The notes: generated by a model not told the origin, from the sequence alone. Counted from the first letter of the stretch, positions 50,754 to 60,145 are shown. The stretch is 64,000 nt of DNA from Runella limosa DSM 17973 (GCF_000482465.1 NZ_KI519420.1:1045810-1109809), one strand, 5' to 3'. Made by a program: numbers and translations.

Positions 50754-50773
50754 ACTTATTATTCGTTTACCTA

Positions 50774-52138
50774 ATGAATTCAGACGAAGCGATAACTCCC
50801 AATGAATGGAGGCTCAACACAGGGGGACGAGCAAATGGCTCATTTTCTTCCTTCCCGTTTGAAAATTCCGAACCAGTCAAAGAAGTAAATCTTCGTAGCT
50901 CAGAAGTAAACGAGTTGCTGAGTACGCCTCCCGTGTGGTTGGTACGCTGGGGAATTACTGTTTTTTTCTTTGTATTGCTATTACTTGGGGCAGTAGGCTG
51001 GTTTGTAGCATACCCAGACTTGGTAAAAGGGCAATTGCGTGTCATCTCACTCCACTTTCCTAAATCAGTCCACGCAAAAACAGAAGGGGTTCTAACGCAG
51101 CTTTTAGTACGAGAAGGGCAAAGAGTCCAACGTGGTCAGCAACTGGCCTATTTAGAAAGCACTGCCAATCCAGGGGAGGTTTTTCGATTAGACTCAGTTG
51201 TAGGAAAGCTTATTAACCAAACGGATGTAAATCAGCTACATGCGGTGTCTATACCGCTGTATTTTCAATTAGGGGAGCTTCAAAAATCGTATCAAACGTT
51301 TCAAGATGCGTATGTCCGTTCTAGGGCGTTATTGAAAGGAGGGGCTTTTGAACAAAAGAAATCCGCATTGCAAAATGATTTAGCCCAACTTGAACTATTG
51401 CGCGAAAACCTTCAAACACAACTTAGTAATTATCGGAAAGACTTAGAACTTACCGAAGATGATTTACGAATGAATCGTAAACTGCACGAAGAACGAGTAA
51501 TTGCTGATGTCGAACTGCGACGTACTCAGAGCCAGCATTTATCTAAAAAACAAGTAGTTGACCAAGCCCAAACCGCTTTCAATAACAACGGAATGTCGAA
51601 AAACCAGAAGCAGCAAGAACTGCTGGAGCTAGAAAAGACGAGTACTGAGCAGCTTAATGGCTTATTGCAATCTATTAATACTTTGAAAAGTGATATTGAA
51701 GCTTGGAAGCTTCGCTACATTACAATGGCTCCAACGAGTGGTAAAGTGGCTTTCGCTGCACCCTTACAAGAAGGACAAACGGTAAAATCGGGGCAAGAAC
51801 TATTTTATGTGCTACCAAGTGGTAGTGGTTATGAAGGGGAGATGTATGTAGGGCAGTATAACTTCGGAAAAGTAAAGAAAGGCCAAGAGGTTATAGTTAA
51901 ACTTACAGGTTATCCTTACCAAGAGTTTGGTACAGTTAGAGGCAGAATCACTTCAATAGCCACGATGCCTAAAGATACGGCGTATCTTATAAAAGTAGGC
52001 TTTACTGAAGGTTTGGTTACTTCAACGCACCAAAAACTACCATTTCGCAATGGCATGACCGCAACAGGAGAAATCATAACAGAAGATTTACGGCTGATTG
52101 AAAGGTTTTTCTATGATTTTCGTAAAATGCTTAGGTGA
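50774..52138 (+). CDS. HlyD-family membrane fusion protein
   Basis: The 454-aa protein has a cytoplasmic N-terminal tail of about 55 residues, one transmembrane helix (about 60-80), a biotinyl-lipoyl-like half (VHAKTEGVLTQLLVREGQRVQRGQQLAYLES), a long coiled-coil hairpin (about 175-310) and a beta-barrel C-terminus (APTSGKVAFAAPLQEGQTVKSG). It joins the ABC exporter to an outer-membrane channel. It starts 20 bp after the exporter gene. No TolC-type gene is in the cluster, so an outer-membrane partner must come from elsewhere. Confidence 0.9.
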   Translation: MNSDEAITPNEWRLNTGGRANGSFSSFPFENSEPVKEVNLRSSEVNELLSTPPVWLVRWGITVFFFVLLLLGAVGWFVAYPDLVKGQLRVISLHFPKSVHAKTEGVLTQLLVREGQRVQRGQQLAYLESTANPGEVFRLDSVVGKLINQTDVNQLHAVSIPLYFQLGELQKSYQTFQDAYVRSRALLKGGAFEQKKSALQNDLAQLELLRENLQTQLSNYRKDLELTEDDLRMNRKLHEERVIADVELRRTQSQHLSKKQVVDQAQTAFNNNGMSKNQKQQELLELEKTSTEQLNGLLQSINTLKSDIEAWKLRYITMAPTSGKVAFAAPLQEGQTVKSGQELFYVLPSGSGYEGEMYVGQYNFGKVKKGQEVIVKLTGYPYQEFGTVRGRITSIATMPKDTAYLIKVGFTEGLVTSTHQKLPFRNGMTATGEIITEDLRLIERFFYDFRKMLR

Positions 52139-52175
52139 AATTAACATTAGATAAAATTAAAAAATAATTTGTATC

Positions 52176-53720
52176 ATGAAAACAGCACTCTCTGTCTTGT
52201 TAACTATGACATTTTTGTGTCAAATTAATACGTTTTCAAATGATACAGAAGGTGTCATTCATGTTTCCTTTAAAAATACTCAAAAAATTGATAATTACTT
52301 TTACTATACGAAAACAGCTTGGACTCAAAATAAGTACTTGTTACGATTTATGTACGATGATGAGATGAAATGGATTGAAGTGGAAAGTGAAGTTAAAAAT
52401 AAAGATATTCGATTGAAAATGAAAAATAACCATTGTGTTCTTCGTCACTGGGTTAATTACTTTGATTATAATGATTACATTTTGCAAAAAGGAGACTCAG
52501 TTGTTATTGAATACAATAAAAATATTCCTATTGTAACTATTCTCAACAGAAAGAGCTCTAAAAATGATTATAAAGTGGATGACATAGTAAGGAGCCACTT
52601 TGAGTTTGTGAATTATTCTCCAATTGGGGAATATTTTGGCGCTGTTAGCTTGCATGGAAAAAAAATATTGAATGATAAAAGTGCGCTTACTCAGTCAAAA
52701 AATATGACAGGAGAGCAAATTATGAATATAAACAAAAAAGAGGTTTTATTGATGAAAAATGAATTATATCCAAAGTATATGATGTATCTTGACATCAACA
52801 AAAGGGTTATTGATTCACTTAGAAAACAAGGCCTTATATCTGAAAATGTGTATAAATTTCAGGAAAATAAAATAGGGAATTTAAAAAAATTAATAGAAGT
52901 TGAAACAGAGCGAATTTCGATAGATGAAGTCTATCGTTGGTGTAATTCTCAAGAAAATACCCTCGAAAATTATGAAGGAATTTACTTCAAAAATTTTATT
53001 GATGCAGCAGAGTATAAATTTGTTGCGGAGAAAGCCCCTTATTTGGATTTGAAAGATGGAACTAATAGAGATTATAAAGTGATTTATGATGAAATAAATA
53101 CAAAATTTAATTTTCCAGAAACAGTTAAAAATTATTTGTTGATAAAAAATGTTAGTAGAATTTCGGAGTCACTTTCAAAAGATGACTTTTTGAACTACTT
53201 TAACAAATTAGAAAAAGATATAAAAAATAATTCCCTGATTGAGAAACTTAAAGTAAAATATGTCTTAGAGCTCGACACAACGCGCTATGTGCCTACATCA
53301 CTTACGTTGATGGATAACAATAAAGAAAAAACGTCACTTGATGATATTATTAAGAAGTCCAAAGGAAAAGTAGTTTATGTTGACTTTTGGGCAAGTTGGT
53401 GTGGCCCTTGCCGAGCTGCTTTTCCATATTCTGTAAAGCTGAGGGAGTCATTAAAAGATAAAAATGTTGTATTTATTTACTTATCCATTGATAAATCCAT
53501 GGAAGCTTGGACAAAGGCTTCTGAAAAAGAATTGCTTAATAGTTATGCTAATAGTTTTCTTGTGCTAAACTCAGGAAATGCTGACTTCTTGAAACAACAA
53601 AAAATAGAATCAATCCCTCGTTATATGATTTTTGATAAACGAGGAAAGTTGATGTATCCGAATGCTCCTAGAGTAGAAAGCAAAGAACTTACGCAACTTT
53701 TGGCAGAGTTGTCGAAGTAA
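52176..53720 (+). CDS. secreted TlpA-like thioredoxin, second copy
   Basis: The 514-aa protein has a signal peptide (about 1-20), a long AT-rich-coded N-terminal region of about 370 residues without a recognisable domain, and a thioredoxin domain with WCGPC (Cys409, Cys412) and ESIPRYMIFDKRGK. The same overall layout and the shared end pattern (NAPR...LLAELSK against DAPR...LFDELLKK) mark it as a distant paralog of 46078-47415. The N-terminal regions have diverged much more than the thioredoxin parts. Confidence 0.8.
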   Translation: MKTALSVLLTMTFLCQINTFSNDTEGVIHVSFKNTQKIDNYFYYTKTAWTQNKYLLRFMYDDEMKWIEVESEVKNKDIRLKMKNNHCVLRHWVNYFDYNDYILQKGDSVVIEYNKNIPIVTILNRKSSKNDYKVDDIVRSHFEFVNYSPIGEYFGAVSLHGKKILNDKSALTQSKNMTGEQIMNINKKEVLLMKNELYPKYMMYLDINKRVIDSLRKQGLISENVYKFQENKIGNLKKLIEVETERISIDEVYRWCNSQENTLENYEGIYFKNFIDAAEYKFVAEKAPYLDLKDGTNRDYKVIYDEINTKFNFPETVKNYLLIKNVSRISESLSKDDFLNYFNKLEKDIKNNSLIEKLKVKYVLELDTTRYVPTSLTLMDNNKEKTSLDDIIKKSKGKVVYVDFWASWCGPCRAAFPYSVKLRESLKDKNVVFIYLSIDKSMEAWTKASEKELLNSYANSFLVLNSGNADFLKQQKIESIPRYMIFDKRGKLMYPNAPRVESKELTQLLAELSK

Positions 53721-53783
53721 TAGAATGCTTTATTTCTAGAGGAATAATTAATACTATTAACACGCCAATAAAAAATCACGAAT

Positions 53784-54776
53784 ATGACTAGCTATTTACT
53801 GTCTTTACTATTTTGTATTTGTAGTAGTGGCTTTAATAAGCCATTGGTAATACAAGATAAAAACACCGTTAAAATAACTGGATTTTGTTATGATCCAGCG
53901 AGTGGCTTCGATTTGAAAGTGCATATTTTTGCATTAGAAGGCGAGAAAAAAATAAGTTTGGGAGAAAGTAGAGTAACTGGTCGCATCAATAAATTTCAAA
54001 TTCAATTACCTAACTCAGTAGAGTTTTTATTGTTTGAATCAGAAGGTTATAGAACTATTAAAATGCCAATAAGGCGCATCGGAAGTATCGAAGAAAACTT
54101 TGAATTTGAAATGACCGTACCGATGGCATCCCAAAATTCGCCGACACTGCCTTCAGAAAATCAACTTCATTGGCATTTTACGTTTACTGACAATAAAAAT
54201 GTAGAATTTAAAGTAAATAACATACTGGTTATAAATCGTTTAATAAGAAATAAGCATTTATACTTAATTCCTATGCAACCTGGCAAACATTTAATTCAAG
54301 CACGGTCTGAAGAGGGGCGTTTATTGCTTAATCAGGAGTTTGTACTTGAATCGGGGTTGACACTTATGGACGTTAGAGTCAACAATGCCGAAGTACCCTT
54401 AGCTGATAAATCTAGAGACGTGCGTACAAATAAAAACTCATTTGATACTAGAACATTGTATTTTGACCAAAGTAATTATGATTTAAAAAGTGAAGTGAAA
54501 ACCGTCTTAGATTCAATTGCAACGTTTTTGATAGAAGAACCACAATTCAAAGCTCAAGTGACAGGATATACAGATAATGTCGGCGACAGAAATAAAAATA
54601 TGATTTTGTCCGAATACAGGGCACGCGCTATTGGTGGATATATTATTCAAAAAGGTATTTCTTCCGAAAGGATAAAAATGGCTTGGAGAGGCGATGAAGG
54701 ATTTAATAGTAACGATGAATCTGAAGAAAATAAGAAAAAAAATAGAAAAGTGATTATTCAAATATCAGCTAACTAG
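53784..54776 (+). CDS. OmpA-domain cell-envelope protein
   Basis: The 330-aa protein has a signal peptide (cleavage near residue 20), an N-terminal region of beta-strands, and a C-terminal OmpA peptidoglycan-binding domain (LYFDQSNYDL...VTGYTDNVGDRNKNMILSEYRARAIGGYI, then GDEGFNSNDESEENKKKNRKV). It would anchor to the cell wall. In the cluster it may support the export apparatus or protect the producer, both only inferred. It lacks a clear outer-membrane barrel. Confidence 0.83.
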   Translation: MTSYLLSLLFCICSSGFNKPLVIQDKNTVKITGFCYDPASGFDLKVHIFALEGEKKISLGESRVTGRINKFQIQLPNSVEFLLFESEGYRTIKMPIRRIGSIEENFEFEMTVPMASQNSPTLPSENQLHWHFTFTDNKNVEFKVNNILVINRLIRNKHLYLIPMQPGKHLIQARSEEGRLLLNQEFVLESGLTLMDVRVNNAEVPLADKSRDVRTNKNSFDTRTLYFDQSNYDLKSEVKTVLDSIATFLIEEPQFKAQVTGYTDNVGDRNKNMILSEYRARAIGGYIIQKGISSERIKMAWRGDEGFNSNDESEENKKKNRKVIIQISAN

Positions 54777-54794
54777 AAGGTAACAATATCCGTT

Positions 54795-55913
54795 ATGAAA
54801 AAAATATTTTTCTATTCACTGTTGCTACTTCTTATAATAGGTTGTAGTGAGCCAAAATCAAGCAAAATTGTTCGTATTGCTGGTAACTTGAAAAACTTGC
54901 CTGATGGTACAATAAATGTAATTACTGACGTTACAAAAATTATTGATTCTACCAAAACTAAAAATGGGAAATTTGAATTTTCGCTCCCCGTAGCCGAAAA
55001 TAATATGCCTTTACTTGTTGAATTTCAGCACATTGATTCAGTTGGTAATAAAAGATTTTTTATCTATGATTCAAAGCAAAAATATAGAAATGGAAAGGTA
55101 AGTCTGTCGTATTTTTATTTAGAAGAAGGGGTTGGGCTAAATGGAGAAATTGAAGAGATAAAAACTACAAGTATTAAACTTCCTAATAAAGTTAAGTTTG
55201 TAACAGCGCCTATAAAATTTGGAAAGCAAACGAAAGTAATGTTTGAAGATTCACTAGGATTTTCATCAATAACGAAGATAGATGATTTAAAACGCCTGAT
55301 TAAATTACACCCTTATTCGTACTATTATTTAGATGGTTTAAGAAAACAAGTTTCTAGATTTTCTAATAGCCAGATGATTACACTTTTAAATCAATTTGAC
55401 GGTGATGTTAAGAAAAGTAGTACATGGCTTACTTTAAGCGAATATGTTGAAAATAGGAATACCAAAAAGTTGGATTTTAATACAGTTATGGAAACAAGAA
55501 ATGGTAGTGAAGCCAATGTGTTGACCGAAAATGCTTCTTTAAACATGGTGATTCTGTGGGCATCGTGGTGTGCTCCTTGCCGAAAGGAAATTCCCCAATT
55601 GAAAAAAATTAGTAGCCAGTTTTCTAATAATCCTCGTTTTAGTATGGTTTCAATATCCCTAGATGAAAACAAACAACACTGGCTAAAAGCGCTTGACAAA
55701 GAACAGATGCCGTGGAAACAATTATTGATAACAAAAGAGACTAGAATTTACGCCAAAGAGCTGTTTGAATTTGATGGAAGTATTCCAACCACGCTGTTTG
55801 TGGATAAGGAAGGAAAGATTGTTAAGAAGTTTGTGGGTTATGATGAAAGTAGTTTACGTGAATTTGAAAAACTAATCAACAATCACTTCAAAACTCAGAA
55901 AAATGATTTGTAA
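54795..55913 (+). CDS. TlpA-like thioredoxin lipoprotein, third copy
   Basis: The 372-aa protein has a lipoprotein signal with Cys17 (LLLIIGCSEPK), a DUF4369-like beta-domain (IVRIAGNLKNLPDGTINV) and a C-terminal AhpC/TlpA domain with WCAPC (Cys259, Cys262), conserved cis-Pro block GSIPTTLFVDKEGK. It is a membrane-anchored periplasmic thiol-disulfide protein. It ends the plus-strand cluster, just before a strong convergent terminator. Confidence 0.87.
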   Translation: MKKIFFYSLLLLLIIGCSEPKSSKIVRIAGNLKNLPDGTINVITDVTKIIDSTKTKNGKFEFSLPVAENNMPLLVEFQHIDSVGNKRFFIYDSKQKYRNGKVSLSYFYLEEGVGLNGEIEEIKTTSIKLPNKVKFVTAPIKFGKQTKVMFEDSLGFSSITKIDDLKRLIKLHPYSYYYLDGLRKQVSRFSNSQMITLLNQFDGDVKKSSTWLTLSEYVENRNTKKLDFNTVMETRNGSEANVLTENASLNMVILWASWCAPCRKEIPQLKKISSQFSNNPRFSMVSISLDENKQHWLKALDKEQMPWKQLLITKETRIYAKELFEFDGSIPTTLFVDKEGKIVKKFVGYDESSLREFEKLINNHFKTQKNDL

Positions 55914-55956
55914 AAGTAGGTCAAGCAACTTTTCGCTCGACCTACTTTCTATCTTT
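55913..55956. terminator. convergent terminator at the end of the peptide cluster
   Basis: AAAGTAGGTC (55913-55922) pairs with GACCTACTTT (55939-55948), followed by T-rich sequence. It separates the cluster from the convergent serine hydrolase gene. Confidence 0.85.
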
Positions 55957-55957
55957 T

Positions 55958-57121
55958 TTACAAAGCCAATTTCAGCGTTTCGCGGTCGTACAGCGCCTCG
56001 TCGAGCTTTTTAGAATAGCTGTTGAGGAGGATTGCAATGCTGATTTTTTGTTCGGGGAAATAATAAGTGATTCCGTTGAAACAATACACATTTCCACCGT
56101 GGCCAATCCCTTTTTTTCCATCAAGGTCAAGTAAGAAAAGCCCCAACCCATAGTCTTTGATGTAAGAGAGGTTTTCAGGAATATCTTTAATCACAATGTT
56201 GGTTTTGGACTCCATCAACGCCATCGACGCTGCCGACAGGATTTTACTCGTTTTGAGGGCTTCTACAAACAAGGCCAAGTCGTACGAATTGGAAATCATC
56301 CCTCCGTCGAGCATACTTTGTCCACCCACGGCAAAAGTGTCAAATTGGGTCATGTCACGCATCATGCCGTTGTTAAAAGAGTCGTAGTAGCCCCTCGACA
56401 AACTTGCGGGAAGGGTAGTGGAAGCATACGTATTTTGGAGATTAAGCGGCCTAATGACCTTCTCGGTTACTACATCGTAGGCATTTTTTTGGGTCACATT
56501 TTCAATGATTAGTGCCAACAGCAGGTAGTTGGAATTGGAGTAGCTCCAGTTGGTGCCGACTTCAAACAGCGCTTTCTTGTCAAAAATCGTTTTTAGATTC
56601 TCCGCTGCTGACTGTTTTTGGGCAGATTCGTTATAGATATTAAGCACCCCTTCAATCTCCAAATAATCACGAATCCCAGACGTGTGTTGAAGCAAGTTTT
56701 TAATGGTTGCTTTATCAAGATTTTTGATGTTTTTAGTATATTCTTGGGAAAGGTACTTGCTTGCTAAGTCGTTGATGTTGAGTTTGCCTTCCTCCTGAAG
56801 TTTCATGACAGTGACTGCCGTAAAGGTCTTTGAAATACTCCCGATGCGGAGGGTATGGCAGGGCGTAAGGCTGATTTGGTTAGGAATGTCGGCTTTACCA
56901 GCGGCGGCGCTCCACGTTCCTTCGGGCGTACGCACCGTGACGCTCACACCCACGGCACCCGCCGCCATAAACTTGTCGATGATTTTTTGGTAATTAGAGG
57001 CTCTAGGATGGGGGGTATTACCGAGGGAGCAGTTGGGGACTAGCTGGGCAGAGCCAATGTCGTTTTGGCAAGCACCGAGCGTTACTAGCGTGACAACGAG
57101 CAGAAATGAGATAGCTTTCAT
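55958..57121 (-). CDS. serine hydrolase (beta-lactamase class C / DD-peptidase type), lipoprotein
   Basis: The 387-aa protein has a lipobox with Cys18 (VTLGACQND), the SxxK motif in GSISKTFT, the YxN motif in YSNSNY and the HGG triad element GHGGNVY. These define the penicillin-binding/class C esterase fold. Members act as DD-peptidases, D-aminopeptidases or esterases. A beta-lactamase role is not implied by the motifs alone. Its 3' end faces the peptide cluster. Confidence 0.88.
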   Translation of the reverse strand: MKAISFLLVVTLVTLGACQNDIGSAQLVPNCSLGNTPHPRASNYQKIIDKFMAAGAVGVSVTVRTPEGTWSAAAGKADIPNQISLTPCHTLRIGSISKTFTAVTVMKLQEEGKLNINDLASKYLSQEYTKNIKNLDKATIKNLLQHTSGIRDYLEIEGVLNIYNESAQKQSAAENLKTIFDKKALFEVGTNWSYSNSNYLLLALIIENVTQKNAYDVVTEKVIRPLNLQNTYASTTLPASLSRGYYDSFNNGMMRDMTQFDTFAVGGQSMLDGGMISNSYDLALFVEALKTSKILSAASMALMESKTNIVIKDIPENLSYIKDYGLGLFLLDLDGKKGIGHGGNVYCFNGITYYFPEQKISIAILLNSYSKKLDEALYDRETLKLAL

Positions 57122-57135
57122 GGACTGTGGGGTGA

Positions 57136-57735
57136 TTATGGTTTTAGATGGATGTTGAGGCCTACGCCCAAAAATGTGTTTGCCGAAAACGGAAGGAGAC
57201 GGTCGCCGAAAGGAGCGACGGCCATCGCTTTGTAGTCGGCGGTGATAGAATAGCGTTTCGACAATGGATATTCCAAGCCTAAGCCTACTTTTAGGTTGGC
57301 TTGAGCCTTGCCAAAGTGGGAAGTAGGCTGGTATTCTCCGTCTTTTAAACTGTACTTCTTGCCTGCTAAAATGGCGTGTTTGTACCCAAGAGCCGTGTGG
57401 AAATTGGCCTGTAATCCGAAGTTGAACCGATACCCGAGCCGATAGGCGACATCGAGCATAAGCGTGTGCTCAAACGAACGTTGGTAATAGTAATACAGAT
57501 CAAGCCCCAAAGCTTTTTGCCAGTGTTTGCCAGACCGTACTCGAAAGTCGGTGCCGAGGCTAACGGCAGGGTGAATAGGTAATTTGGTTATCGGCCCCCA
57601 CGGCACCCCAAAGGCTTCGTTATAGACAGCCACCCGAAGGGTTTTGGGCGAAAATTGGGCGACAGACTCAGTCGCAATGAGCGTTACTGCCAGCAAGAGC
57701 GCATAGCGGAGGCGGCGTGTGTTGAAAAGAAACAT
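57136..57735 (-). CDS. small outer-membrane beta-barrel-like protein
   Basis: From ATG 57735 (MFLFNTRRLRYALLLAVTLI) the protein has 199 aa with a signal peptide and then alternating strands (LGLDLYYYYQRSF, LMLDVAYRLGYRFNFGLQANF, KRYSITADYKAMAVAPFGD) ending in a short hydrophobic strand. It could be an eight-stranded barrel. The frame extends 17 codons upstream without a signal-like sequence. It starts close to the serine hydrolase gene and may be cotranscribed with it. Function unknown. Confidence 0.65.
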   Translation of the reverse strand: MFLFNTRRLRYALLLAVTLIATESVAQFSPKTLRVAVYNEAFGVPWGPITKLPIHPAVSLGTDFRVRSGKHWQKALGLDLYYYYQRSFEHTLMLDVAYRLGYRFNFGLQANFHTALGYKHAILAGKKYSLKDGEYQPTSHFGKAQANLKVGLGLEYPLSKRYSITADYKAMAVAPFGDRLLPFSANTFLGVGLNIHLKP

Positions 57736-57822
57736 GAGCGAAAAATTTTGATTTCGCAGCAAAAATCCCCCTCTGCGCCGCGCCAAGCGCCCTTGCTTGT
57801 AAGGTGAGTCCCTTTTTTGGGG

Positions 57823-58044
57823 TTATGTTGTAGCAAATTGCCCGTGCCGTTGACGAGCTCTGTTTACCCCATACGCAATCGCTAAGTTGACGAGCCAACT
57901 CAACCAAGCCGCGAAGTTGTAAACAAGGTCATATTCGTAGGGCAGGAGTATGGATAAGGGCATGTAGATGCGTAAAGTCACTGCTCCTAGACAAGCTGCA
58001 TAACTGTACGTCATCATTTCTTGGTGGCGCACAAGTTTTTTCAT
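57823..58044 (-). CDS. small membrane protein, function unknown
   Basis: From ATG 58044 (MKKLVRHQEMMTYSYAACLG) a 73-aa protein with two hydrophobic segments and a basic C-terminus (NRARQRHGQFATT). A longer frame begins at 58086. Similar 15-base phrases (CCCTTGCTT) flank it at about 57790 and 58101. No family is recognised, and the gene call itself is moderate. Confidence 0.5.
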   Translation of the reverse strand: MKKLVRHQEMMTYSYAACLGAVTLRIYMPLSILLPYEYDLVYNFAAWLSWLVNLAIAYGVNRARQRHGQFATT

Positions 58045-58107
58045 AAAGACATGTTGTTTTGATGACGCTGTAAAATTCTGCGCCACATTTATGCCTTTCG
58101 CCCTTGC

Positions 58108-59244
58108 TTACAAGCTAGCACCAACAGCTCGATGTTGTTTTACGTAATCAGAAGGAGAGAATCCCGTCATTTTTTTGAAGTAGCGATTAAAGGCTGATTT
58201 GGAGTTGAACCCGCAATCGTATGCAATCGCAAGGAGAGTAAACCGTTGATTATGAGGGAGAAAAATTTGGCGTTTAAACTCTTCAACTCGGTGGTGGTTG
58301 ATGTAGTCATAAAAATTTACTCCCGCTACTTCGTTGATTACTTGAGACAAATAATTGGGGTGAATCTCCAGGCGATTGGCCAAGTCGGTGAGGGTAAGTT
58401 CGGGCTCGGTAAACAGTTTTTCATCGTGCATCAATTCTTCCAAACGCTGATGAAGGTCTTGGGCGCGGTCTTCATTAAGCCCCGATTTGGCGTATTTTTT
58501 TCTATGGACTTCTATCTCTTCGGGTTCTTCGGCGGCTAATTGAAATGGTGGGGTAGCGTTGGGGAGGGTAGGAGAGGTATTCGTAAAAATGCCAACCTGC
58601 TTGATGCCATAATACCCAATAAGCACCACAAAAACGCTACTGGCTGAAAAAATAAGCGGGTCGTTTTTGAGAAAAATGATAAAAAACCAAATCAGCCCCA
58701 TGGCGTAAAAAAGAAATCGGAGCCAGTTGAGGTTGATTTTTTCTTGGTAAGAAAATTGATTCAGAATCCGTTTGCGGTGCTTTTGTAGTAAATAGTTTGT
58801 TGCTACTACGTAGAAAACCCCCGAAATGGTTAGCAGCGCATTACTCACTAGAAGGGTGAACTCATAACCCGCGCCTTCCCTTTTGAAAACCTCAATTTTT
58901 TGCGTTCCCGAAAGCATCCAAAAAGGGGAGTAGAGGGCAATAATGAAAAAAGGTATCGCGCCGTGAAGTAGCCATTTTTTGGAGCGAAATTGTTCGGGGC
59001 GGGTGAGGGCAAGGGTGTATAAATAAAGCAGTGGCCCGTGTAAAAAAGGCAATGGAAAATTGATTCCAAGAAAAGCGGGGTAGCGATAAATGAGCTGGGT
59101 AAGGTAGCTGTAGTAAGAAAAAACGTGCATACTCACTACAACCATCCAAATTCCCAAAATTAGGTCGGCGGTAGTTCTGCCTTTTTTGGTAAGAATAATG
59201 ACAGCGAGAAAGAGGGCAATAAACGTTCCGACGAGGTAAATCAT
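58108..59244 (-). CDS. membrane-bound AraC-family transcriptional regulator
   Basis: The 378-aa protein has about seven transmembrane segments in the first 240 residues, a charged linker, and a C-terminal AraC DNA-binding domain with two helix-turn-helix units (LTDLANRLEIHPNYLSQVINE; LAIAYDCGFNSKSAFNRYFKKMTGFSPSDYVK). This layout is common in Bacteroidota and senses a signal at the membrane. The target is unknown; the divergent neighbour codes for an Nfu-type protein. Confidence 0.88.
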   Translation of the reverse strand: MIYLVGTFIALFLAVIILTKKGRTTADLILGIWMVVVSMHVFSYYSYLTQLIYRYPAFLGINFPLPFLHGPLLYLYTLALTRPEQFRSKKWLLHGAIPFFIIALYSPFWMLSGTQKIEVFKREGAGYEFTLLVSNALLTISGVFYVVATNYLLQKHRKRILNQFSYQEKINLNWLRFLFYAMGLIWFFIIFLKNDPLIFSASSVFVVLIGYYGIKQVGIFTNTSPTLPNATPPFQLAAEEPEEIEVHRKKYAKSGLNEDRAQDLHQRLEELMHDEKLFTEPELTLTDLANRLEIHPNYLSQVINEVAGVNFYDYINHHRVEEFKRQIFLPHNQRFTLLAIAYDCGFNSKSAFNRYFKKMTGFSPSDYVKQHRAVGASL

Positions 59245-59472
59245 AGACTGTAGCGAGGTTCTTTCCTATGACAACTCAACCAAGTTTTACCCTATACGAA
59301 GCGGCGATTGTACTTTATTTTTCTCCATTCCCGTGTCTTCGGTTACTTATAACCGAAGAGTGAGGTTTCTCAAAACCTAATGACCACAAAATAGCGAACG
59401 GCGAATAAGCAAACCAAAATGCCGAAAGTTTTGTTGCAATAGGAACAATCATTTCAGGATTGTCTATTTATT

Positions 59473-60093
59473 TTGATGAATCAAACAACGAGTCATACTT
59501 TTTCTATGCAACCCGTATTTATTTATACCGAAGCAAGCCCCAATCCAAACTCGATGAAGTTTGTCTTCAATTTTGAACTTGTTCCCCAAGGTTTATCTTT
59601 CGACTATCCCGATTTGGCTGCGACGCAGGCCGAAGGAAAGTCGTCGCCGTTGGCGGGAGATTTGTTCCAATTTCCATTCGTGCAGCGCGTGTTTTTGGCG
59701 TCCAACTTCGTGACCCTCACCAAAGATGACACGACTGACTGGGGTTCAGTAATTTTGGATACCAAGCAGTTTTTGAAGATTTATTTTGAAGAAAATCACC
59801 CCGTATTTGAGCAAAAAACGGTTGAACGTAATACCACGATTGTGGACACGGATAGCCCAACGGTACGCCAAATCAAAACTGTTTTGGACGATTACGTACG
59901 TCCAGCGGTAGAGTCAGACGGAGGCGCTATTTCGTTTCATTCGTTTGAAGAAGAAACAGGTACCGTAAAAGTACTTTTACAAGGTTCGTGCAGCGGCTGT
60001 CCGTCTTCGACTCTGACCCTCAAAGCAGGTATCCAAAATCTGTTGACGCAGATGGTTCCGACCGTCAAAGAGGTGGTTGCGGAAGGAGTATAG
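59473..60093 (+). CDS. Nfu-type iron-sulfur cluster carrier
   Basis: The 206-aa protein has an N-terminal Nfu scaffold domain (YTEASPNPNSMKFVFN) and a C-terminal NifU-like domain with the cluster-binding pair Cys173-Cys176 (GSCSGCPSSTLTLKAGIQ). It carries 4Fe-4S clusters to target enzymes. The start at 59473 may be replaced by an ATG at 59506 (MQPVFIYTEA), which fits the family better. Confidence 0.9.
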   Translation: MMNQTTSHTFSMQPVFIYTEASPNPNSMKFVFNFELVPQGLSFDYPDLAATQAEGKSSPLAGDLFQFPFVQRVFLASNFVTLTKDDTTDWGSVILDTKQFLKIYFEENHPVFEQKTVERNTTIVDTDSPTVRQIKTVLDDYVRPAVESDGGAISFHSFEEETGTVKVLLQGSCSGCPSSTLTLKAGIQNLLTQMVPTVKEVVAEGV

Positions 60094-60145
60094 TCGCTTC
60101 CGTGTGCGATTTACCGTATTTTTGAGTTTCTTTGTGAAAAATATC

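Noticed and set aside
42565-55913. Firm naming of the peptide as a glycocin or lanthipeptide.
   Set aside because: No LanB/LanM/LanC-type enzyme is present, and neither glycosyltransferase is a recognisable SunS homologue; only an analogy is justified.
55958-57121. Antibiotic-resistance beta-lactamase.
   Set aside because: SxxK, YxN and HGG motifs are shared with many DD-peptidases and esterases; nothing points to resistance.
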